64,000 nt of DNA from Cyprinodon diabolis (Eukaryota; Chordata; Actinopteri; Cyprinodontiformes; Cyprinodontidae): the NCBI GenBank assembly GCA_030533445.1, contig CM060070.1, positions 23,169,501-23,233,500 on the forward strand, written 5' to 3'. Every line of letters starts with the position of its first letter. Positions within the stretch are counted from its first letter, which is position 1. Position numbers and translations under genes: made by a program. A model generated the notes under the pieces. The model made no database searches. It was not told the origin of the DNA and saw only the letters and a program-made list of their open reading frames with translations. Positions 53,863-64,000 of the stretch are shown in pieces.

Positions 53863-56800
53863 ATGGATATTTCAGAGGTTCACTCGAATCAAGGCAATAA
53901 AAGCAAGAAGAAAAAAAACAAGAAGACAGTGAAAGCCAAGGCGAAGGTTAAAAATCCAGAAGTGAAAGAAGAGAGCAGCACCGTAGAGATGAAGACCGAG
54001 CCAGAGGCTGCGTTTCCCCCCACATTTAGTGTCTCCGAGATCAAGAACAAACAACGGAGGCACCTCATGTTCATGAAGTTTAAGCAGGAGAAGAGGAAGG
54101 TAAACTTTCTAGGAGTTACCCAAGCAGAGTTTTTTATTACACAATTTTAACATTTCATTGATCTCCATTTATTCACTGCGTTGTTGATAGGTTGTTGGCA
54201 GTACACGGTGCTGTTACGTCCACAGCCGCCATATTGGTACTCCCTAGACCGGTCGGAATGTAAACAATTGGTTACAGTATCCAACAACGATTATGTTCTT
54301 ATATTCAGCGGGCTTATCATCACTTGCACACTTTTTTATAGAATCAATAGATTACTGTCATTTATGGTAAAAAAATAAATAAATAATGATAAACAGGCAC
54401 ATCACATTGCATATTCAGCAGTCCATGAAGTCTATAAGTTATGTAATATAACATATTATATAAATCCATCATAAAACAATAGTTTTTTTTAATGGAGTTT
54501 AATACTTTAGTCAGATATAAAAAACATTGCACATGCACACTATCTGATTATGTGCCAAAAGTGCTAAATTGATAATGCACATGTAATATATATATAGGGT
54601 TGGGAATTGATAAGATTTTCATGATTCCGATTCCCTTATCGATTCTTTGAAACGATTGGATTCTCTTATCGATCTGTTAACGATGATCTTGGAATGTGCA
54701 CGTTGACATTCATCTACCTTCGCCTGGGACATTCCATTTCTGCGTGCCTCAGCGAAAAGTGAACGGGAGCTGCCGGCATTTGAGCCAGCCAGGCTGCCCG
54801 TCTCGTCACAGTCTTTTAAATCTAATGGAGAAGGCATCGTTTTAATGCAAAACCGTTTTGTACAATGCAAGCATCACCTTTCTCTCGCTTCCTGAACTGC
54901 GGAGCCACTTCGATTTTTTTTTTTTTACTTTTATGGAACTTTTTAGCATGTTTAATAACCCCAAAGAGAGCTAGGAAACTGGTTTATTTCCAGAAATGGC
55001 ATATGATTGACTAGGAACCACATTAAGCACAGCCAGTGATATAAAATTAGCTACTTACCACCGGAGTTGACTTCTATGCTGGTCGTAACTTTATCTTCTG
55101 TCCGGAAGCATCAAAAACATGACATTTGCCATGTTGTGTGCGAAGGTGTTTCTGCACGCTGGATGTATTTCCTCCCGCAGAGGTAATTGCCACTTTGCAA
55201 TGATTGTTTCCATCTTTCTCTCCCTTAAAATGAAGCCAAACTTTCGATCACTTTACCCGATGGGACGCCATTTTTTTATTTTGCTTTTGTAGATACATGC
55301 CTGGTCACGTCGTACTTACCTACTGAATGCTGTGTGGTTAACTTGCGTAAAAAACGTAACGTAAGTCGTCCTGCCTGGAACTGTTAAGAGAATCGATAAG
55401 CGACCTGCCAAACGGTGCCATGGAATTGGAACACACGGAACCGGCTATTATCAGGAACCGGTTTTCGATTCTCATCCCTATATACATGTACTGGTTACAT
55501 TGTTATGGTAATAACATTACATTAGAGGCATTTTTATAGCACAACTCTGTGAGAGTTTGGAGTACCAAGATGGCTGCAGGTGACTTCAGTTTTTTCGGCC
55601 TATCGGTAACCCGGTGAATAAAAATTAGATCAGTGCAACATATACGTTACCTGCTGTTGCATTCCCAGATTGCGGTTTTTCTATAGGAGTGTGTGTAAAA
55701 TGTTGTCTTTTTTTATTTTGTCTTTTAGCAAAAACTCCTACTGAAGAAAAAGAGGAAAAAAGAAAGAGAAGCTCTGGGTGATAAGGTGTGTTTTACTGTT
55801 AATGGTTTTCTAATCCAGGTTTCCTACCATGTTAGCCTTTTTGAATTACTGGTTCATATCTTTGTTGTGTTATTTCCATCCAAGGCGCCACCAAAGGAGG
55901 TCCCCAAAACGATAGAAAACCAGAGAGTGTTTGATGAGACGACAGTTGATCCAGAGGATGAAGAGGTTTGGGTTTAGCTTTGCACACTGAGATGCAATTG
56001 TATAATTCCAAATTGTTTATATATATTATTTTTAACCAGTTTCTTTTTTTCTTTTTTGTCGCTGCTCTAGGTTGCTTTTGATGAGGGAACTGATGAATTT
56101 TCTGCTTATTTTAATGGGTTGACGAATCCCAAAGTGCTCATCACCACATCAGACAGACCCAGAGGGGTGAGAAGCTGCTGATTTTTATTACCTATCAGAG
56201 TTTGACTAGTTTTAAATTGAGTTTTTCCTTAAAACAACCTGTTACTAGTTTAAGGATCATGTAAACTTTTTTTGTGGATACATTGCTATTTCGATTCATA
56301 TGTAATGTTTATAGGTAGCATTAGTATTTAATAAGAAATGCAGTTGATAATTATTTGTCCCTAATCCAAATTAGAAGCCAGTTCATATTGTGTAACGAAA
56401 AATCTAGCACTATTTTCTGACTTGAGACTGAAGAAAATAAAATTCTTTCCATCTTGCACCATAAATGTTAAACTTAATGTTATTTGTGTCTCTTGTTTTT
56501 TGTAGAGAACAGTAAAGTTTTGTGAGCAGCTTGCCACTGTCATCCCAAACGCCTATGTGTACTACAGAAGAGGCCTCGCTCTGAAGAGGATCATACCCCA
56601 GTGTGTTGCCAGGGACTTCACCTATCTAATGGTCATCAACCAGGATCGCCAACTGCCCAGTATCCTAAATTCATAAAGGTTTTCTGATGACCCAAGAAAA
56701 TCTATTTCTCTATTATGGGTCGTTATTGTCTGAATTGTTAGCTGTTACTCTTCTGGCTGTACTTATCCTTATTGCAACAACTTTCAGAGAATCCACACTA

Positions 56801-59800
56801 AAACAACAGACTGGATTGGAATAAATATCAGCAAATTAGATGAATAAAACAATACATGGGATTTGATTGCAACACACCCAAAGCAGACCAACAATAAGTC
56901 TGTTTTTTATTAATTTATTTTCATTTTCTACTGTTGGCATCCTTAGCATATATTTTAAGATGGTTTGGTTCTTTGTCACCTTCCCGATGGGCCTACTGCT
57001 CACTTCAAAGTAAGCAGTGTTCGACTACGAAAAGAGATAAAGGCAAGTTAGATTCTTACTTTCTTATATCCGTACTGTTCAGGCTTTGTTGGAGAAAAAG
57101 TCTGAATTCTTATTTTATAAAACTGCAATGTATTCCTGTACAATATGAAGAAAAGTCTGAAGTGTGTGGGATGTTGGTTTTAGTACTTTCCTCATCTGGA
57201 TAGTTATGGAAAATAATTTGTTTTTAGGTACACAACTGTTTCAATATAATGTCCATTCATCCACCCATTATAAGCATTTAATAATGGGTTAAAATGAATC
57301 TGACATAAACAAATATGTATACAACCTCAGCTGAGAGGGCTGAAACAATCTGATTATTTGATTATTGAAATAATCATCTACTAATTTAGTAATTGGTTAA
57401 TCGTTAACTGGAGCATGAAGACTCTAAAACTTGCCTTAAACTGATAGAGCAACTCAGCGCAGTAATTGTACCATATATAAACATTTTGCATTTAAGGCAA
57501 AAAACTAAACATATTTGTCTGTCAATATGGTATTTGCAGAACTCCTCAAGAGGAAGAGTTTTAGTTTCATTTGGTTTAAATTCTGCAAAAAATCTTCTTT
57601 AAAGGAATAGTACACCCAAAACATGATTAGCCTTTATTTTCTACTCACCCCCATGCTGAAAAACACTCTGGAGTACTTTTTTGATATCTCAAATGCATCT
57701 GGAGATCTGGGAGGCTTCTTAATGGAGGTCTATGGCGCCCGAGGCAGAAAGGTCCATAAAAGTCCACAAAAACGTGTCAATATTCCTCCATGCTGCTCGT
57801 CCAATGTATTCCAAGTGTCCTGAGTGGGTAGCGTCCATAATTTACTCGAAACAAAGTCATTTAGAATGTTTTTAGAGCATAAACAGTAGTGTATAGGATT
57901 TCCTAAAAGCGCGCCCCTGCGAGTTCACGAGCCTACGGAAACTGCGGCAGACCAAACCAGATGAAAGTGCGCATTCAGCTCGGCAAAGAACTCATGCTCT
58001 TCCTCAACACTGAAGTCCTCAGACATTTTTCTTTCGTGGTTTCTTTCTTTGCACAGGTAAACAGCACATTTCTTCTTCTACGCTTGCATTATCAAGAGCA
58101 GACGCTGAATGCGCACTTTCATCTGGCTTGGTCTACCGCGGTTTCCATAGGCTCGTGAACTCGCAGGCGCGCGCTTTTAGGACATCCTATACACTACTGT
58201 TTATGCTCTAAAAACATTCTAAATTACTTTGTTTCGAGTAAATTATGGACGCTACCCACTCAGGACACTTGGAATACATTGGACGAGCAGTATGGAGGAA
58301 TATTGACACGTTTTTTGTGGACTTTTATGGACCTTTCTGCCTCGGGTGCCATAGACCTCCATTATTTGAATGTCAGCAGACAGCAAGAAGCCTCCCAGAT
58401 CTCCAGATGCATTTGAGATATCAAAAAAATACTCCAGAGTGTTGTTCAGCATGGGGGTGAGTAGAAAATGAAGGCTAATCATGTTTTGGGTGTACTATTC
58501 CTTTAAGAAACCTTTTCCTATCAGATTATTAATCGATCGAGGAAAAAAATAGTCAACAGATTATTCAATTAGCAAAATAAATGTCAGCTGCATTCCTACT
58601 CCTTCTGATTTCAAACTAATTTGTTCTTGATATTTTACGTAGGCCTAATTAATAAATGACTAAACTTAAGCCTCCCACTTGGCTCCCATGCTGGCCGTCT
58701 GAGGTTCATTTGTTGTGATCGTTTACTGAATTCTTTGTTTTTTAGAGAAGAGGCAAAGAGCCGACCGAACACTATCCAGAGGTGATTCTCAACAACTTCA
58801 CCACCCGGCTTGGACACAGCATAGGTCGTTTGTTCGCCGCTCTCTTCCCGCAGAACCCTCAGTTCGTGGGCCGACAGGTCGCCACCTTTCATAACCAGAG
58901 AGATTTCATCTTTTTCAGATTCCACAGGTAAACGCTCAAGCTGCAGCATGCACACATCCTTCTACTGGTAATGTTCAGTGATTGAGTGGCTTCATGTTTT
59001 ACTTGGATTAAATAACAAAATCATAGATATTGGCAAAAAAGTTGATGATTTTTTTAACTTGTGTGGTTTATTAAATACTTCTTACTACAGCTTCTGCTAC
59101 ACGCATATTTTTCCAGAATGGACACATTTCCCAAACTGCTAAGTTTTTCTTAGCAAAATCTATTAAGCATAGGTTGAAAAATGATGCTAACAGTCGTCAA
59201 CCAGTGTATTTAAATTTGCTATTTCTAAATTATGTTTTTATTTATTTAAACACCATAAAATAAATATGCTGCAGCATTATCATTTTTCTAGTTTAGTCTA
59301 ATATCTGTAGATGATCTTCAGACCCCTCACCCGTTAATCCATGATCCCGGGAGGGGGGGGCTACAACTCAACCTTTGGTGGTCAGTGGTCTAAAGCAGAG
59401 TTCTTCAGGATCCCCCTAGTGGGTCGCAGAGGTACTGCATATTTTAAAAAGTCTTTGGATCTGTTTCCCAAAACAGAGAAAATGTTAGACCAGCTTCTTC
59501 ACAAGCTTACAACAGAACCGTTTGTCTCTTGATCAGAATGATAGCCGGACATTACGTTCCTGTTTAGGTTTGCATATTTTTCTCTAAACCTCTAAACAAG
59601 GTACATTCAAGCAGGCAGAAGTGGTATTGAAGTGGTATTAATTTTTATTTTCTATGATTTCCTTTTTTTTCTGTTTCAAATCAACCAACTAGAAGCTTAT
59701 AAATCTATGACAAAAATTCCCAAAATGGATAACTGCAGTAATCTTACATTATAGAAATTGCTCAATATAAATGAAATAAAATATTTTATCATCCTGGCAT

Positions 59801-61372
59801 ATTGCATTTTTAAATCCACATTAGTGACCTGAAGCATGTCATATTTGGACTTTTTTTTTTTTTTTTGTCTAACACTGTATATGATTGTGTCTTTTTGTAC
59901 TTTGTAAACATCAGGATAAGATGACTCAGTTTTAAGTTCTGCTCTTTTATGGTCGGTTTTCCATCATCACCAAAAGCTTTACTGCTGACTGTATGTAACC
60001 ATGGTTCCAGCTTCAGCGTGAATTCTTCTAAGCTACTCCCTTCCCATAAGACTTTAGGGGGAGACCTCTTCAGATTTAGCACTGTGCTAAATAATCATTC
60101 TAACCTTTGCCTGCAAGATGACTTATCTCGGTATTTGTGCAAGTATCCATCGTGTACCACTTCAGCTGAAATTTGTATGAGCTAAATCATCTTGCAGTAT
60201 TAATCAGGACAAATTTGACAAAATTTTCCTGGCTATTAGTGGAAACAACCATCAGCTGTGAGCTCTCCGAGCAAAAGCTCAGAACAGCAGTTAAAGAGGC
60301 GGGACAATCAGTCTTATTGGCTGATGTGAAATCAGCCTGTGCCAGCTATTGGTTGTTTAATCTGTCACTGAAAGCAATTGCTAAAGGCATATTTCAAAGT
60401 TTTAAAAGATTTTTAGCACTTTTTATCTGTATTTATGAACATATTTATTAACTTATTTTTTACTTTATAAATTTTGTTAACTTTTTTTTTTTAGAATAAG
60501 ACATGGAATCCATACATTTTAAGTAGAAAAAGTATTGTAGAAGAAGATATATCAAGATCCATACCTTTTTTTTTTTTTTTTTGCTTGTGGTTTTAACACT
60601 GGGTTACATACTGTATAGCTGTGATGAAGCCAAGAGCTGCTGAGCCAACAGTCAGACCAAAACAAACATTGCAGGGCAGGAGGATGTATAGTTTTCTGAT
60701 TTTCTTTGAAAGAGGTCCACCAAGAACATAGCGGGTTGTTGTGGTTTCTCATGGTGTCTGCTGCTTTTTAAATTTTTCTGTGTTTGGCTAAAACCAAACC
60801 TTGGTAGGCAGGAAGGTTCTGCTGAACGGCACCTCTTTGCCCTAAACCGATTCAATAGAAGAGCAGTCTGAGAAATATGTGTAACTACACATTATCTTTC
60901 TGGCTTGCTAGTTTATAAAATAACCATGGATTGGAGAAAATGAAGGTAAGGTTAAATAAAAAATAAAGCTTTAAATAAGAATGTAAAAATGTTTTTTTTT
61001 TATAAGGTACATCTTCAAGAATGAGAAGAAAGTTGGCATTCAGGAGCTGGGACCTCGCTTCACTCTGAAACTCAGATCTTTGCAGAAGGGCACATTTGAC
61101 TCAAAGTATGGGGAATACGAGTGGGTGCTGAAGGTGAGCCTGTTAAATCAAATAAGAATTTTAATAACTTTTCAAAGGTTTATAATGAAAACATGTTTGC
61201 TTAAAACTGCATGAATAAGACCCGCTATTACAATCTGATCAATTTTAAAATTAAAATAGGTGCACTTTGAAAAATGTCAAATATGAATTTTCATTTTTTT
61301 AAGTGTAAAATAAAAATATTTCTCTTTTAGCGCCATGAGATGGACGCCTGCAGGCGGAAGTTCCAGCTTTAA
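53863..61372 (+). CDS. rpf1: Ribosome production factor 1 (Brix-domain protein)
   Basis: Nucleolar RNA-binding factor needed for 60S subunit maturation. Exons: 53863-54099, 55729-55785, 55885-55965, 56071-56166, 56506-56659, 56960-57042, 58746-58927, 61007-61133 and 61331-61372; all phases join, 352 residues (human about 349). The N-terminus is lysine-rich ([19 protein letters not shown]), then [15 protein letters not shown]. The Brix domain runs from [12 protein letters not shown] through [47 protein letters not shown] and [15 protein letters not shown] to [15 protein letters not shown]. All introns are GT-AG except the one after 57042, whose donor is AAG|GCAAGT. The start is chosen as the first ATG, in context AAGATGG. 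Introns hold a hAT MITE (54595) and a nested foldback MITE (57603). It follows the DNase II genes as in human. Confidence 0.97.
54595..55480. mobile_element. hAT-like MITE in rpf1 intron 1
   Basis: The ends are TAGGGTTGGGAATTGATAAG and the inverse of GGTTTTCGATTCTCATCCCTA, with ATCGATT-type subterminal repeats. The flanks (TATATATA and TATACATG) match only partly. It is 886 bp with no transposase. Confidence 0.75.
57335..58600. mobile_element. MITE (TAGGGCTG family) interrupted by a foldback element
   Basis: The outer parts 57335-57598 and 58507-58600 match, in inverted order, the MITE at 28757-29095 (ends AGGGCTGAAACAATCTGATT and CAGCTGCATTCCTA). A 900-bp palindromic element splits it. It lies in the rpf1 intron between 57042 and 58746. 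Confidence 0.65.
57603..58502. mobile_element. Foldback element, about 0.4-kb inverted arms, TTAA target
   Basis: Left arm 57603-57979, right arm 58104-58502, with a loop of about 124 bp. The ends are AGGAATAGTACACCCAAAAC (from 57603) and its complement, bounded by TTAA at 57599-57602 and 58503-58506. The arms are nearly complementary along their length; the right arm has about 22 extra bases (TTTGAATGTCAGCAGACAGC region). TTAA targets and the ends resemble Kolobok/piggyBac-type MITEs of fish, but I cannot assign it. Confidence 0.85.
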
Positions 61373-63082
61373 GTTCCTGCTTCCTGTAATCAGACCATGT
61401 CCAACTAATGTGTGGATTTGTGCAAAATTGCTCCACTGTACCTCAGATTCTTAGTAACCTGTGATAGCTGCTTAAAGATCCAGCTTTAAGTCATGAGGTG
61501 GCGTTGCCATGTTCCCTGAAAAATGTTCACATATTCATTTAAGATTAAACTGTATAAATTAGTTATTTGAAGATGACTTAAATGGTGAAGAGTGTGAGAT
61601 GGAAGAAGAGACATGTCTATTTCTTGCAGGCTCTCCGTGTCATAAATTCAACACATACTGTACATACTTTTTGTTTTTTAAGCCTTCATGTTTTGATTCA
61701 TTGAAGTTTAAACTATTTTTAAGATTGTGTATAAAAAGTACTTTTATGCTGAAACAAGGATTTATTTTTGACACATCAGAATATACCTACATGGTGTCTG
61801 AAGGTCTCCTGTAATAAGGTGTCAGCTGTAATAAGGCAGACAATACAGCCAGTGGGCAACGCTTAAAGCAGAAAGTTTATATTTTAACACAATTTGGTGG
61901 AATGTGGTTTTATGTGTGCTAATGGGGTGAGCTCTGCAGACCTAAAAAAATAAATAAATAAAATGCATCCTAATCAGTCACCTGAACCACCTCAGCAACT
62001 CATTTAAGGTGGTTCTGCTGCAAGGTTCCCCAGGATAACAGACATTCCTATCCTTTTAAAGAGGCTCATTTCAGTTGCTTGAATTTTGTTTATTTAGATT
62101 ATCACAGCATGGATAAAGTTAAGGCTCTAAATTAACTTAAGTTTTTAAGTCGCAATAGAGACTCTAGAGACAGATTCAGGTTCTGTTCCAATCTGACCTT
62201 TTTGTAAATACACATATTCATGTGAACAGATTGTTTAAAGTTCAATTTGCATCTTCCATCTTGAGAAATAGTGCCTTTATGATATAAGACACAGATAATG
62301 TACTCAAAGTAGATTTAGTAGATCAGGGGCTAAATTTGACTTAACATCTAACATTAAAAAAAACAGCCAGATGTATATCAAACTGAAAGTTGTGTCTATG
62401 TAGGTATTTTTTGGGGGGGAAACCATGAAGCTGAAGTAGAATGGCTCTACCTCACCACAGGTAAATAAAACTGGTTATCCTCAGAAGTTTTATCAGCATG
62501 ACTGACTGGAGACAAACATGTTTTAACATAACCTACTGGAGAAAAGGCAGCAGAAAAATATAGATGGAAATGGTGATCAAACTAAAGTAGAATCTAGCTT
62601 TACTCACAGTATGGGGAAAACAATCCACTTTTAAAAAAAAGCCGCTTAAAACAAGTTACAACACGAGTTGGCTTCACCTTCAGGGTTCATGCACGCTTTC
62701 CTGCAGGAATTTGTTTCAGTGCAGAGAAACAGATTTACAAAGTGATACAATCTCATCAGGAGTTGAATTTCTAAAGTCTTTAATATTAGAAATATTAACG
62801 CAATTTCCGACAGCTTTGAGTAACTTGATACAGCTACACTAGCTTCCCTGGAGCTCTTGATCTGCAATCTTTCTGTGGAATCAATCCTAGATAAACCCAT
62901 TATACACTTTGACAACTTTGTTGATATCCCTCATTTAAAGAAAAACCCACAATGCTCACAGAAATTGCTCAACAAATTAAAATATTCTCAAAAAAACACC
63001 AAGTAATTAATTGCTTTTTCATGCTTCAACAGAATAATTTTGTGGTAATTTAACCATTTGATTCAGGTGTTTTTTTTTTTTT
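61373..63082. other. rpf1 3' UTR and downstream flank
   Basis: Contains the rpf1 3' UTR. AATAAA repeats at about 61945-61962 are possible polyadenylation signals. The remainder is AT-rich with no exon recognised; gng5, the next gene in human, is not seen in this window. Confidence 0.5.
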
Positions 63083-63293
63083 AGTACATGACTAAAGGGA
63101 TACACGCCCATTGAGGTAGTTGAAAGTGTATTTTTCATGCAAAGCTAAAGGGATCAATAGAGATCACACTATGAGTATGCTGATCTAACGAGTTAGATGA
63201 ACATCCCCGTTTATTCCTTTAGTTTTGTATGAAAAAAATACACTTTAAAACTACCTCAACTGGTTTGTATCCCTTTAATCATGTACTAAAAAA
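63083..63293. mobile_element. Short palindromic MITE
   Basis: The left TTTAGTACATGACTAAAGGG and the right CCCTTTAATCATGTACTAAA are complementary, and the pairing continues inward (GAGGTAGTT / AACTACCTC, AAGTGTATTTTTCATGCAAA / TATGAAAAAAATACACTT). A related copy starts near 63857 and runs to the window end. Flanking duplication not clear. Confidence 0.65.
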
Positions 63294-63335
63294 TGAATTT
63301 TTGGTGTTTTTTGAAGCATATGGCAATCACCTTAA

Positions 63336-63843
63336 AGCTACAGTGTGTAATAATTACAGGGATATACAGTCAGAAATGTAATATATTATACATTACTATG
63401 TTATTTATCATCTACGAGCTCAGCCTCTTAACCTTAATATTTGCGTTGCCTTAGAATTCGTTATTTATAATTACATAGGAGCGGGTCTCGCAGCCATGGA
63501 GGCAGACATCTTTGTGCTACGGCAGCGCAGAGCCAACAAACTAGCGATTGCGAGATCGCCAAAACGTCACAACGATGTAGAAAACATAACAGGTATATTT
63601 ATTATCTTAAGTCTACATGAAATCTATACCCTACACAGACTAATGAAATACTATCTGTAAAATTATCTATGTAAACAAACCTCATCACTTGAGAAGGTAG
63701 GTGATGCGGACGTCGTGGAAGACATTTTGTCCCGTAACGCTCGCCATACTGTTGGGGGGGAGAAGCGGTAGGGGGGGGGGTGGGGATGTTCATGTTGCTG
63801 CAGTCTGACCGCTAGATGTCGCTAAAAGTTACACACTATAGCT
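63336..63843. mobile_element. TTAA-flanked MITE (AGCTACAGTGTGTAA ends)
   Basis: The ends are AGCTACAGTGTGTAATAATT and the inverse of AGTTACACACTATAGCT, bounded by TTAA at 63332-63335 and 63844-63847. This 508-bp copy lacks the hAT insertions seen in the interrupted copy at 2816-6216. The interior includes GCCATGGAGGCAGAC and GTCTGACCGCTAGATGTCGC. No transposase frame. Confidence 0.8.
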
Positions 63844-64000
63844 TTAAATTGTTTTTTTTGTATGACTTAAGGGATGCACACCCCTTCAGTTTAAAAGTCT
63901 GTTTTTTGTACAAAACTAAAGGGATAAACGCAAATCTGACATCTTGTGCATGCGTATTGACTATGGGTCTGATTGGGTATGCTCATCTGACAATACACCA

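Noticed and set aside
62646..62915. 89-codon minus-strand frame as gng5 or another gene
   Set aside because: It has no resemblance to a G-protein gamma subunit or other family I recognise, and no supporting splice sites.

Overview
The window is nuclear DNA of a ray-finned (teleost) fish. The evidence is split genes with GT-AG introns, long AT-rich introns, and many fish-type transposon relics: hAT and TTAA-target MITEs, Tc1-like copies, LINE fragments and a tRNA-derived SINE. Five gene loci, six genes with the duplicate, can be rebuilt exon by exon by translating between splice sites. In order they are prkacb (+), samd13 (+), uox (-), two tandem dnase2b-type genes (+) and rpf1 (+). Human 1p31 has the same order (PRKACB, SAMD13, the UOX pseudogene, DNASE2B, RPF1), so this is an old conserved vertebrate block.

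Layout. 1-1770: a 5-bp-period satellite, then the upstream region of the first prkacb promoter. 1771-21126: prkacb, the catalytic subunit beta of cAMP-dependent protein kinase, with two alternative first exons (Cbeta1-like, myristoylated, at 1771; Cbeta2-like at 7408) spliced to nine shared exons. 21127 to about 24745: a long 3' UTR holding a foldback repeat. 24780-27348: samd13, a small SAM-domain gene whose 5' end almost touches prkacb. 30335-37169 on the minus strand: an intact eight-exon urate oxidase gene. 40184-45630 and about 50090-51594: tandem acid-DNase (DNase II family) genes, both with the paired HxK active-site motifs. 53863-61372: rpf1, a Brix-domain 60S ribosome biogenesis factor. 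The last 2.6 kb holds 3' flank and MITEs.

The genes do not form a pathway; they share a neighbourhood by ancestry. Their products act in cAMP signalling, an unknown SAM-domain role, peroxisomal purine catabolism, lysosomal or secreted DNA degradation, and nucleolar ribosome assembly. The strongest unexpected signals are structural. Two hAT elements are nested with perfect 8-bp target duplications, inside a third, TTAA-flanked element. A hAT copy ends 33 bp before a prkacb splice acceptor. Two large inverted-repeat (foldback) elements lie in transcribed sequence. One rpf1 intron has a GC donor. A LINE tail ends about 140 bp upstream of the rpf1 start codon. I found no evidence of a wholly new gene system.
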